DNA of 43,172 bases from JAWLHA01 sp041690535 (GTDB taxonomy: Bacteria; Pseudomonadota; Gammaproteobacteria; Thiohalomonadales; Thiohalomonadaceae): NCBI GenBank assembly GCA_041690535.1, contig JAWLHA010000039.1:1-43172 (forward strand). The letters are read 5' to 3'. The translations under genes and the position numbers were made by a program. The notes beneath the pieces are model-generated. The model searched no databases. It saw only the letters and a program-made list of their open reading frames with translations, and had not been told where the DNA came from. This document shows positions 23,286 through 32,100 of the stretch, in pieces. Each line of letters starts with the position of its first letter. Position 1 is the first letter of the stretch.

Positions 23286-24218
23286 ATGCGACCCATACGA
23301 GCCGTTGCAGACTTCATTGGCCTTCCAGCCGCTACCGGCAATCACGCGGACAAACTTGTCGCGGCCTTGGGAAGTGCCATCGGCGTGTTGGCCGCCACGG
23401 CGGTGGGCTTGCACTTCGTTGGGGCGACGGGCGCGGTCTTCATGGTCGCCTCGGTGGGGGCATCGGCCGTTCTCGTCTTCGGCGTGCCCCATGGCCCCCT
23501 CTCCCAGCCTTGGCCGCTTCTCGGGGGGCATCTTGTCTCGGCGTTCGTTGGGGTGAGCTGCGCAAAGCTCGTTCCGGACCCTGCCATCGCCGCCGCGCTG
23601 GCAGTGGGGGTATCGATCACCGCGATGCACTACATGCGCTGTCTGCACCCACCGGGGGGCGCAACCGCCTTGACGGCCGTGCTGGGGGGTCCACCGGTGG
23701 TGGCCTTGGGGTATGGGTATGTCCTGACCCCTGTCCTGCTCAACGTATTGATTCTGCTGGTGGTCGGAGTGGTGGCCAATTATCCCTTTCCCTGGCGCCG
23801 ATACCCCATTTGTCTGGCCGACAGGCAGTGCAGAGGGATGGAGTCGCAAGAGCTGGAGACGCTCCCCCGTGAAGACCTGGTTTATGCGTTGAGGGAGCTC
23901 AACCACTTCGTGGACATCACCGAGGATGAACTGGAGCGTATCTATACCGTGGCGCTTCGCCATGTCCGGCAGGGCGGCGTGGAACTGGAGGCGATCCGCG
24001 CAGGACGCTGCTACAGCAATGGTGCATTTGGGGAAGAGTGGGCGATCAGGCAGGTCGTCGGCACCATGGAGGAAGGGAGAGTCGAGTACCGCGTGGTGGC
24101 AGGGAGGGGGAGGCGCACGTCGGGTGCCTGCAGCCGCGAGGAGTTTGCCGCGTGGGCCAGATATGAAGTTTCCCGCCACGAAACCACCTGGCAGAAGATC
24201 CTGCCCGCACCGGCCTGA
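23286..24218 (+). CDS. HPP-family integral membrane protein with C-terminal cytosolic extension
   Basis: HPP proteins are small four-helix membrane proteins; members in cyanobacteria and plants have been tied to nitrite transport. The 310-residue protein has the hallmark helices: ASVGASAVLVFGVPHGPLSQPW (in two parts, 55-76), GGHLVSAFVGV (80-90) and the HPPGGATAL motif (121-129). Hydrophobic helices lie at about 27-46, 50-67, 82-98, 101-117 and 142-165. Residues 185-310 form a soluble, charged tail that I do not recognise; it is not an obvious CBS pair. ATG 23286 is preferred over TTG 23262, which has no ribosome-binding site. It is isolated between clusters of MITE-B copies. Confidence 0.85.
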   Translation: MRPIRAVADFIGLPAATGNHADKLVAALGSAIGVLAATAVGLHFVGATGAVFMVASVGASAVLVFGVPHGPLSQPWPLLGGHLVSAFVGVSCAKLVPDPAIAAALAVGVSITAMHYMRCLHPPGGATALTAVLGGPPVVALGYGYVLTPVLLNVLILLVVGVVANYPFPWRRYPICLADRQCRGMESQELETLPREDLVYALRELNHFVDITEDELERIYTVALRHVRQGGVELEAIRAGRCYSNGAFGEEWAIRQVVGTMEEGRVEYRVVAGRGRRTSGACSREEFAAWARYEVSRHETTWQKILPAPA

Positions 24219-24248
24219 AAGTCATTTCGCTGTACGTTGTTCACCGGG

Positions 24249-24305
24249 GCGCATCCACCACTTACAGCGGCGGTCCGGTGGATGCGCTGCGCTTATCCAC
24301 CCTGC
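24249..24305. repeat. Truncated copy of the GGTGGATAAGCG palindrome
   Basis: GCGCATCCACC at 24250-24260 pairs with GGTGGATGCGC further right. The right arm runs on as TGCGCTTATCCACCCTGC, while the left arm is cut short. It is related to the palindromes at 22592 and inside MITE-A. GAGCACCGATCAG at 24330 recalls a MITE-A end but has the wrong orientation for a complete element. Confidence 0.7.
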
Positions 24306-24385
24306 GTACCAGCCTGCATTTTCACCAGAGCACCGATCAGATTACGGAGTGGCGAAGTTGAATTGGGTAGGCAGTGAAGACTTCC

Positions 24386-24459
24386 CAGTGTAAACGCATG
24401 CTTACCCGAGGACTTACATCGCTCATAGCACGGCCGAAACTAAGTGTGCGTTTACCCTG
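24386..24459 (-). mobile_element. MITE-B internally deleted copy (74 bp)
   Basis: Ends are CAGTGTAAACGCATGCTTAC and GTGCGTTTACCCTG. The interior keeps only GGACTTACATCGCTCATAGCA, so nearly all of the centre is gone. The flanks GAAGACTTCC (24376-24385) and GAAGACATCC (24460-24469) match at nine of ten positions, fitting a 10-bp target duplication. The order of parts shows it lies in opposite orientation to the copies at 22770 and 22946. Confidence 0.8.
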
Positions 24460-24462
24460 GAA

Positions 24463-24584
24463 GACATCCCTGTAGGCTCGACGGCCGCAGCGCTCCGGGC
24501 ATAAATGCGTTCTGGCACAAGTCCATGCGGCCGACGACCTGCTTCCAGATACATCCTCCCTGGGGCAAGTCTGCGTTTGCCCTG
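24463..24584 (+). repeat. MITE-B right-half fragment
   Basis: ACATCCCTGTAGGCTCGACG, followed by GGCATAAATGCG, CATGCGGCCGACGACCTGC and CTGCGTTTGCCCTG, reproduces the central and right part of the long MITE-B form with many substitutions. The left half is missing. It ends 24 bp before the glgP stop codon on the opposite strand. Confidence 0.75.
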
Positions 24585-24608
24585 ACCTCGCTCCTCGTCA
24601 ACACGTTG

Positions 24609-27167
24609 CTAAACCCAGAGCATGTATCCCAACTCGAACCGATGACTCAGCGACTGGTGGTAAGGGAAGACGCGGATCTTGTAGAACTGCAGCCCCGATA
24701 GCGGGGGGACCATCTCCAGCCCAAACAGCGCCTCTCCAAATTCGTTCTTGCCCTGGTGGAGTAACCTCGGGCGATGGCGTACCTGGAATTCGCCGCTTTC
24801 GGACTCCGTGCCGACGAGGCACTCCACCACGACATCGTCCGGTGCCAGCCCATTGAGCCGTACCGCGATCTCGACCGGCATGGTGTCCCCGGCCAGGACG
24901 GACGCGGTGATGGTGTCACAGCGCCGAACCGAAACGCCCGGCCACGCCTTCTGTACCTTCTGTTTCCAGGCGGCAAGCTCCTGGGCCTGCACGAAGTTAT
25001 TCTGAGCGAAGCGTTTGCCCTGCTCGCGGGCGGGTCCATAGTAATCGCGCAGATAGTCCATCACCATGCGCTGGGCGTTGAAGCGGGGCATCAGCGATTT
25101 CATGGAGGCCTTGGATTTCCTGACCCACCCCTCGGAGTAGCCGTGCCCGTTGCGGTCGAAGTAGAGCGGAATGACCTGGTGCTCGAGCAGGTCCAGCAGC
25201 TCCTGCGCCTCCTCCTGGTTGCGAAACTCGGGGCTGAACTGCGGCCCGTGTGGCGTGATGGCCCAGCCGTTTTCGCCGTTGTAGCCCTCGCCCCACCAGC
25301 CGTCGGTGATGCTCAGGTTGATGGCGCCGTTGATGCCGGCCTTCTGCCCCGAGGTGCCGGAGGCCTCCATGGGATACTCGGGGTTGTTCAGCCAGACGTC
25401 CACGCCGACCACCAGCTTCCGCGCCATGGCGAGATCGTAATCCTCCAGGAGAATGATTTTGCCCTCGAACTCGGGTCGGTGAGCGAAATCGTGGATCACC
25501 TTGATGAGGTGCTGGCCCGGCTGGTCGTGGGGGTGGGCCTTGCCGGCGAAGACAATGATCACCGGGCGCCCCGGGTCGCTCAGCAGGCGGGCCAACCGCT
25601 CCGGTTCGGAAAACAGCAGGGTGGCGCGTTTGTACGTGGCGAAGCGGCGGGCGAACCCCACCGTGAGCACGTCGGTCTCCGTGGGGCTCAAATGGCGGGT
25701 GAGCCGCTCCAGCTGTGACTCGCTGGCGCCGTTGCGGCGGTGGCGCATCAGGGAGCGTCGCTGCGCCTCCTCGAGCAACTGCGATTTCAGCGACTGGCGC
25801 AGGCTCCAGAAGCTGTGGTCGGGAATGGCATCGATCTGCTCCCAGAAGTCCTCATTGAGCAGCTCGTTGCGCCACCCGCCACCGAAGTTCATATCCAGCA
25901 GATTGACCCACTCCCGGGCGAGAAAGGTGGGCACATGCACGCCATTGGTGACATGGGCGATGGGGTTTTCCTCCGGCGGGATCTGGGGCCAGACGTAAGA
26001 CTCCATCTCCGAGGCGACCCGGCCGTGAATGCGGCTCACCCCGTTGTGAAAGCGCGAGACCCGAAGCGCAAGCGCGGTTTGGGTGAAGGTCAGAATGTTT
26101 GACGGGGTCGCCCCCAGGGCGAGGAAGCGCTGCTCGGTGATCCCGAGCTCCCTGATGTACTCGCTGAAGTATTCCCGCATCAGGTCATGGGAGAAGACAT
26201 CATGACCCGCCGGAACGGGGGTATGGGTGGTGAACACGGTGGCGGCGGCCACCGCCTCTAGCGCGCTCTCGAACTCAAGGCCCTTGGCGGCGAGCTCCCG
26301 GATCCGCTCCAGCACCAGAAAGGCGGAGTGTCCCTCGTTGATGTGCCACACCGTCGGCTGCAGGTCCAAGGCCCGCAGGGTACGTACGCCGCCGATGCCA
26401 AGGATGATCTCCTGCTGGATGCGGGTATGGATATCGCCGCCGTAGAGCTGATAGGAAATGGATCGGTCGTTCTCCTGGTTGGCCGGGAGATCACTGTCCA
26501 GCAGGTAGAGGCTGATGTGCCCGGCGCGGGCCTGCCACACCTTCAGTTCGACCCGTCGCCCCGGCAGATTCACATGGACGCGCAGCTCGGCCCCACTGCT
26601 GTCCACGGCCGGTTTGATGGGCAGGTCGCGGAAGTCATGGGGTCGGTAGTGGGCGATCTGGTGGCCATGCCCGTCCACCGTCTGGTTGAAATACCCCTGC
26701 CGGTAGAGCAGGCCTACGGCGACGAAGGGCAAGCCCAGATCGCTGGCCGCCTTGCAGTGGTCGCCCGCAAGGATCCCCAGCCCCCCGGAGTAGATTGGAA
26801 AACTCTCGTGGAGCCCGAACTCGGCGCAGAAGTAGGCGACCAGGTCGCTCTTGGGATCGAGAAACTCCTCGATGCCGGACTTCGCCTCCTCCTGTAGATA
26901 GAGGTCATAGGCGGAGAGGACCCGGTTGTAGTCCTGCATGAAGATGCGGTCCTGGGCGGCCGCCTCGAGGCGGTCCTGGGCCACCCGGCGCAGGAAAACC
27001 TTGGGGTTGTGATTGCAGCGGTCCCAGAGTTCCGGGTCCAGCCGCCGGAACAGACTCCGCACCTGGCGCTCCCAACTGTAGAGCAGATTGTCGGCGAGCT
27101 CCGTCAGGCGCGAGAGGCGTCGCGGAATCCTTGGCTGGACTTCAAGAGAGAAGCGTGTACCGGGCAT
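24609..27167 (-). CDS. glgP: Alpha-glucan (glycogen/maltodextrin) phosphorylase, GT35, short DUF3417 type
   Basis: The enzyme releases glucose 1-phosphate from glycogen or maltodextrin with phosphate. The 852-residue protein belongs to the phosphorylase branch with an N-terminal DUF3417 segment (SRLTELADNLLYSWERQV, ~18-35). It has FCAEFGLHESFPIYSGGLGILAGDH (in two parts) near 110-135, HINEGHSAFLVLER, and the PLP-lysine region EASGTSGQKAGINGA near residue 600. This branch differs in sequence from enterobacterial GlgP/MalP. Its product would be used by phosphoglucomutase and Pgi, or by GlgC. It stands alone on the minus strand, with MITE-B copies on both sides and far from glgC-GH57-malQ. Confidence 0.94.
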   Translation of the reverse strand: MPGTRFSLEVQPRIPRRLSRLTELADNLLYSWERQVRSLFRRLDPELWDRCNHNPKVFLRRVAQDRLEAAAQDRIFMQDYNRVLSAYDLYLQEEAKSGIEEFLDPKSDLVAYFCAEFGLHESFPIYSGGLGILAGDHCKAASDLGLPFVAVGLLYRQGYFNQTVDGHGHQIAHYRPHDFRDLPIKPAVDSSGAELRVHVNLPGRRVELKVWQARAGHISLYLLDSDLPANQENDRSISYQLYGGDIHTRIQQEIILGIGGVRTLRALDLQPTVWHINEGHSAFLVLERIRELAAKGLEFESALEAVAAATVFTTHTPVPAGHDVFSHDLMREYFSEYIRELGITEQRFLALGATPSNILTFTQTALALRVSRFHNGVSRIHGRVASEMESYVWPQIPPEENPIAHVTNGVHVPTFLAREWVNLLDMNFGGGWRNELLNEDFWEQIDAIPDHSFWSLRQSLKSQLLEEAQRRSLMRHRRNGASESQLERLTRHLSPTETDVLTVGFARRFATYKRATLLFSEPERLARLLSDPGRPVIIVFAGKAHPHDQPGQHLIKVIHDFAHRPEFEGKIILLEDYDLAMARKLVVGVDVWLNNPEYPMEASGTSGQKAGINGAINLSITDGWWGEGYNGENGWAITPHGPQFSPEFRNQEEAQELLDLLEHQVIPLYFDRNGHGYSEGWVRKSKASMKSLMPRFNAQRMVMDYLRDYYGPAREQGKRFAQNNFVQAQELAAWKQKVQKAWPGVSVRRCDTITASVLAGDTMPVEIAVRLNGLAPDDVVVECLVGTESESGEFQVRHRPRLLHQGKNEFGEALFGLEMVPPLSGLQFYKIRVFPYHQSLSHRFELGYMLWV

Positions 27168-27289
27168 AGCAATACCTTAGGCGTATGCGGCCGAATTGAG
27201 TTCCATGGTACCCCGGAGGGTCGTTGTCTTTTGCTTGTTCTCGACCGTACTAAATACTACAACATCCATGTCGGAGGGTAGGTTCGGCC

Positions 27290-27506
27290 CAGGGTAAACG
27301 CCTACTTACGTCACGGCCGTGCTGTGAGCGATGTAAGTCCTTGAAAGCAGGCACGCTGTCAATACATCCCTGTACGCTCGACGGCCGCAGCCGCTCCGGG
27401 CATCCTGCCCTCCCACGGCATAAGTGCGTCCTTGCACAAATCCATGCGGCCGACGACCTGCTTTCAAGGACTTACATCGCTCTTGGGTGAGTATGCGTTT
27501 ACCCTG
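27290..27506 (+). mobile_element. MITE-B copy (217 bp) upstream of glgP
   Basis: The left end CAGGGTAAACGCCTACTTAC and right end GTATGCGTTTACCCTG frame the usual inner arms (GATGTAAGTCCTTGAAAGC and its inverse). The flanks are perfect 10-bp direct repeats, AGGTTCGGCC at 27280-27289 and 27507-27516. The copy lies about 120 bp upstream of the glgP start and may affect its promoter. It is of intermediate length compared with the 166- and 270-bp forms. Confidence 0.92.
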
Positions 27507-27546
27507 AGGTTCGGCCACTTGCCCGGGCAGTTTAACGGATCCTTAC

Positions 27547-27600
27547 TCAAGGACTTACATCGCTCACAGCACGGCCCTGATGTCAGTAGGTGTTCGCCTC
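27547..27600 (-). repeat. MITE-B left-half remnant
   Basis: CTCAAGGACTTACATCGCTC followed by ACAGCACGGCC and a diverged GTAGGTGTTCGCCT matches, inverted, the left end of MITE-B. The other half is absent. It lies 40 bp from the intact copy at 27290-27506. Confidence 0.75.
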
Positions 27601-27675
27601 GCCCCGCCGGGGGAGGGGCTTCCGGGCGTTCGCGGACGCAGCCTGATTGGGTTTCGGAGAACGAGAGTCTTTGGC

Positions 27676-28182
27676 ATGCAGCGAAGAGTTGCCATTTTGG
27701 CCGTCCTGGCGTTTGCCTTGGCGGCGTGTGCCGGCGCCGAGGGGGGGAGGGCGCCGTACACACTCTCGGCGACCCAAATCGAAGCGGATCCCCACTGCAG
27801 GCTGCGCGACAGCGGGCCGGAAGCAATGTGGATCGGTCATGCCGGGAAGTGGGCTGCGGTCTACCCGCGTGTGATCCGGCACGCCCCGGAGCGGGAATTG
27901 CCCCCCATCGACTTCACGCGCAGCGGGGTGCTCCTTGTGGGAATGGGGCAGCAGCCCACCGCCGGTTATGCCGTAGCGCTGGCCAGCTCTGAGGTGGAGG
28001 TCGCCGGTTCGAAGGCCATCGTGCGAGTGAGGTGGACGCCGCCGCCCCCCGGCGCGGTCACCGCCCAGGTGATCACCTCTCCTTGTCTGCTGGTGGAGTT
28101 ACCACGCGGGGCCTATGGGGAAATCCTCGTGGAGGATGTGTTGGGCCGGCGCATCGCAGAGCTCAAGCTTTCGGGGGCATGA
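27676..28182 (+). CDS. Putative lipoprotein with PrcB-like C-terminal domain
   Basis: The 168-residue protein has a signal peptide ending in the lipobox ALAAC with lipidated Cys at residue 18, so it should be anchored to a membrane facing the periplasm. The region around residues 95-165 (VLLVGMGQQPTAGYAV, then an alternating strand pattern) resembles the PrcB C-terminal domain. That domain was first described in a Treponema protease complex and is widespread in bacterial lipoproteins of unknown role. ATG 27676 gives the clean signal peptide; the frame is open to 27580, into a MITE-B remnant. Its stop overlaps the udgX start as ATGA, suggesting co-translation. The functional link to DNA repair is unclear. 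Confidence 0.75.
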   Translation: MQRRVAILAVLAFALAACAGAEGGRAPYTLSATQIEADPHCRLRDSGPEAMWIGHAGKWAAVYPRVIRHAPERELPPIDFTRSGVLLVGMGQQPTAGYAVALASSEVEVAGSKAIVRVRWTPPPPGAVTAQVITSPCLLVELPRGAYGEILVEDVLGRRIAELKLSGA

Positions 28183-28814
28183 ACCGGCAGATCCCAATCT
28201 CCGCTGCTGATTTCCTCCCCGCCGGCAGGACCCTTCCGGCCCTGCGGCAGGCGGCCGCGACCTGCCGCGGCTGCGAGCTTTACATGAGAGCCACCCAGAC
28301 GGTTTTCGGCGAGGGGCCGGAGGACGCCCGCGTCATCTTCGTGGGGGAGGTCCCCGGGGATCAGGAGGATCGTCAGGGGCGCCCCTTTGTGGGGCCGGCG
28401 GGACGTATCCTGGAGAAGGCGGCTCGCGAGGCGGGTGTGCCTTGGGAGAAGGCCTATCTCACCAATGCGGTGAAGCATTTCAACTGGGAACCGCGCGGCA
28501 CTCGTCGCATTCACAAGAAGCCGCGAGAAGGCCACATCGAGGCGTGCCTGCCGTGGCTCACTGCCGAAGTGGAGGCGCTCGCCCCCGAGGTCGTGGTTTG
28601 TCTCGGGAGCACCGCCGTGCGCGCCGTCTTTGGCCGCACCCTGCGTGTGGGGGACTACCGGGGCTCCTTTCACCGAAGCCGCATTTGCGATGCGACCTTT
28701 GTGACCGTCCACCCCTCCTCGCTGCTCCGCCTGCCCGAAGCGGTCCAGCGGCATGAGGAGTACGCCCGTTTCGTCAACGACCTTAGAAAGGTGGGCGAGC
28801 GGTTGCGCCTGTAA
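28179..28814 (+). CDS. UdgX-type uracil-DNA glycosylase
   Basis: UdgX proteins are a branch of the family 4 uracil-DNA glycosylases that remove uracil and, in the mycobacterial prototype, stay covalently bound to the abasic site through a His. The 211-residue protein has GEVPGDQED (57-65), RPFVGPAGRILEKA, NAVKHFNWEPRG and the UdgX-specific loop TRRIH (108-112), with H112 as the expected crosslinking residue. VHPSSLLRLP (177-186) is the second catalytic motif. C29, C32, C123 and C141 are spaced as iron-sulfur cluster ligands of this family. The first loop residue is Thr, where I recall Lys in the prototype. It overlaps the upstream lipoprotein gene by 4 bp. Confidence 0.92.
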   Translation: MNRQIPISAADFLPAGRTLPALRQAAATCRGCELYMRATQTVFGEGPEDARVIFVGEVPGDQEDRQGRPFVGPAGRILEKAAREAGVPWEKAYLTNAVKHFNWEPRGTRRIHKKPREGHIEACLPWLTAEVEALAPEVVVCLGSTAVRAVFGRTLRVGDYRGSFHRSRICDATFVTVHPSSLLRLPEAVQRHEEYARFVNDLRKVGERLRL

Positions 28815-28906
28815 GACCAACGCGGACACCATATGGGCAAGTTGTCCTACTGCTGCCCGGGTGCGCTTGGGGCAGAGTAATGCCTCACTGGTTTTGGGGT
28901 GAGATC

Positions 28907-29104
28907 ATGAAAGCCCGATTGATGACCATGATTGACCGGCTCGATGAACGCCATAGGCTATTCCTCATCGCCCCTGACGTTTACTGGTACCTCTACTGGC
29001 TGTTCTTCACAGAGTTCCTGTTCGCTGAAAAGCCCTCGCACTTCGGGGGCGGACCGCTGAGGGCCGCACGGGGGCGCGTTGCGCAGATCGCCGGGGTCGA
29101 CTGA
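28907..29104 (+). CDS. Small hypothetical protein
   Basis: A 65-residue frame starts at ATG 28907 after GGGGTGAG; an earlier ATG at 28880 would add nine residues. The middle is aromatic and hydrophobic (DVYWYLYWLFFTEFLF), perhaps one membrane segment, followed by a short Gly/Arg-rich tail. I do not recognise the family. It fills the space between udgX and the end of the sensor operon. Support is limited to the ribosome-binding site and unusual composition. Confidence 0.4.
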   Translation: MKARLMTMIDRLDERHRLFLIAPDVYWYLYWLFFTEFLFAEKPSHFGGGPLRAARGRVAQIAGVD

Positions 29105-29113
29105 CCCCCGCAG

Positions 29114-32100
29114 TTACCTTTTTGCCACCGGCACATAGCTGCGTGCCGGCTCGGCCCAGGTAAATCCCTCCCTGAAAAGCGTCAGGGTCGCCTGCACCAC
29201 CTCCGGATCATAGATTTTGCCGCTGCCTCGCTCGATCTCCTCCAGGGCGGTCTCCAGCGGGAGCGCCGGGCGATAGGGGCGGTGGGTGGACATGGCCTCG
29301 ACTACGTCGGCCACGGCGAGGATGCGCGACTCCAGCATGATCGCTTCGCCCTTCAGGCCGTTGGGATAGCCCGTCCCGTCCAGACGTTCGTGGTGCTGCA
29401 GCACCATCTGGGCCACCGGCCACGGAAACTCCACCCCTGCGAGGATTTCGTGCCCGACGGTCGGATGGGACTGGATCACCATGTACTCAAGATCCGAGAG
29501 CCGGCCGGGGCGATTCAGCAGTTCAGAAGGCACATAGATTTTGCCGATGTCGTGAATCGTGGCACCAAGGCGCAGCCCCTCCAGCCGCTCACCCGTAAGC
29601 CCCAGCTTGTCGCCGATGGCGCTCGCGAGCACGGCAACCCGCTCCTGGTGCCCGGCGGTGTAGGGATCGCGCTTTTCGATGGTCACTGCCATCGCCTGCA
29701 CCGTCTGTATCAGGCTGCGGCGCAGGCGCTCCGCCATGACATTGCGTTCCTGCTCGGCCTGCTTGCGCCGGGTGATGTCAATGAAACTGGCGCGGCTCTC
29801 GATGAGTCGGCCGTCCTGACCGAGGATGGGTTCCACCGAGAGGCTGATCCAGACCGGCGCACCATCTTTGCGCCGCATCTGGAGTTCGCGGTCGCGCACA
29901 CTCTCTCCCTGGGAGAAGCGCTGGAACACCGCCCTGGCCTTGGGTAATCCGTCGGGAGTGTCGGCAAAGAGCTCAAGGATCTTCCGCCTCTCCAGCTCAT
30001 GGCGCTCGTAGCCGAGAAGGTGCAACGCCGTTTCATTGAGCTGCAGCAGCAGCCCGTCGGCCGCCTGCACCGACGCGTATGCATTGGGGGCGTGCTCGTA
30101 GAGCTCGTGGTACCGCTGTTCACTCGCATGCAGCGCCTCTTCGGCGCGCTCCCGCTCTGTGCGCCCGCGCAGGGTGCGAATGCCGAAAGCGAGGTCGTTG
30201 GCGAGTTCCAGCAACAGCTGCTGTTCGTGCGCGTCGAAGGCATCGGGCTCTTCGGCATCGATGGTTAATGCGCCGAGGACATGGCCCTCCGTGATCAGGG
30301 GGAGGGCGATGACCGAGGCATAGCCGCGCTTCAACGCTTCACTGCGCCAGGGGGCGAACCCGGGCTCGCTGCGGATCTCCCGGGCGACGAACGGGGCTTC
30401 GGTTCGGATCGCGATGGAGGCGGGGTGGGTGCCATACTCCCCGTCGCTCCAGCGGATTGGAAGCGCCTCCAGGTAACCCTCCTCGAATCCGGCAGAGGCC
30501 ACGGGCCGCACGCTCTTGTCCTCATCGTGCTCCGTATAGCCCACCCAGGCCATGCGGTAGCCGCCCACCTCCACCAGCACCCTGCAGATCTCGCCCAGGA
30601 GTTCCGTCTCCTCCCGGGCCCGCACCAGAGTTTCATTGCCACGGCTGAGGGTTCGAAGGGCGCGGTTCAAGCGCCGAAGCTCCTGTTCGGACTGGCGCGC
30701 CTCCGTGACGTCCTGGAGCGTGCCGGTGAGACGGCTGACCCTGCCCTCCGGGTCCAGGGTGACTCGACCGATGGTGTGGACAAGGCGTACCTCGCCATCG
30801 GGACGGACAACGCGGTGGTCGAGCTCGAACTCCTCTCCATGCTCCTGTGCGCGCCGGACCTGGCTCGCAAGGCGATCCCGATCCCCCGGATGGACGATCT
30901 CGAGGAAGGCCTCGCAGCTTGCGCGGGCATGGGATTCAAGGCCCAGGATCCGGAATACCTCGTCCGACCAGGTGAAAGCATCCTCGGCGAGGTCCCACTC
31001 CCAGCTGCCCAGGTGCGCAATATGCTGTGCCTCGGCGAGGTTGCCGCGGCTGGCCCGGAGCGCCTCCTCCGCCTGCTTGGCGGAGCGCAGGTCCATGATG
31101 GTGACCACAAACCCGGTCTGCGTCCCGCCCCCGTTGCGGAGGGTCCCCGCACTCAAATAGACGGGAATGGCACCGTCGATGGTCAACAGGAGTGTCTCGC
31201 CCATCCAGCCGCTTTCAGCCCGCGCAGCTGTCGTGATCGTCTCCAGCTCCCCACCGAGGAACAGCGCTTGCGCGGACCTCCTTTCGAGCACTTCACGCGG
31301 TCTGCCAAGCAATTTACAGCAGGCGGAGTTGATATACAGGACCGCCAGTTCGGAGGTGAGCAGCAGGATGCCCTCGCGAGCCTGCTCCAGCGCGTGGCTG
31401 AGCATGCGCCGCTGGGCTTCCGCCTCACGTTCGCGGGTGATGTCACGGAGGATGTGTATGGCATTGCGTAGCGTGCCATCGGCATGGGTGATGCCAAACG
31501 AGCGGGAGAGAAGGATCTCTCCCGTCTCAAGGGTGATCTCCTCATCGTCGGTGGCCGAGTGCTCCGGAAACTCCTGACAGGCGGGAAGCGGTCCCTTCAG
31601 TTTCGGGAAGATCTGCCAGTAGAGTCGGCCGCGGAGGTCATCGGGCCCCATTCCGGCCCGCGCGGCGTAGGCGGGATTGGCATGGATGATCCGCAGCTGG
31701 CGATCATGAATGAAAATGGGGTCCTGAATCGCATCGAAGGCGTCGTTCCAGTCCCGGTGGGTCAGCTCGATGCGCCGCCTGCTCTGCTCGAGTTCCTGGA
31801 GCGTCTGCTCGAGACTTTCGGTTCTCTCCCTCACCCGCAGCTCGAGCAGCTCGTGCGCCTGACGCAGCGCCGTGTCAGAGCGGCGCAGCCGTCGGTTGAG
31901 GGTGAACACATAGGTGGTGCTCAGGCCCAACAGAAGAACGCCGGCGCTGATCGCGACCAGCCAGGTCCCGTATTGGTGCAACACCGTCTGCAAGGAGACC
32001 TGATCGGAGAGACTGAACGGACCGATGCCGAGCTCGCGCATCAGTTGCTGTACCGGGTGGTAATCCCGCGGCACGGTCCAGCCCACGTAACTTCCGGCCC

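Noticed and set aside
24328..24343. Additional MITE-A end (AGAGCACCGATCAGAT)
   Set aside because: It resembles the MITE-A end with one mismatch, but it faces the wrong way relative to the adjacent truncated palindrome and has no partner end.
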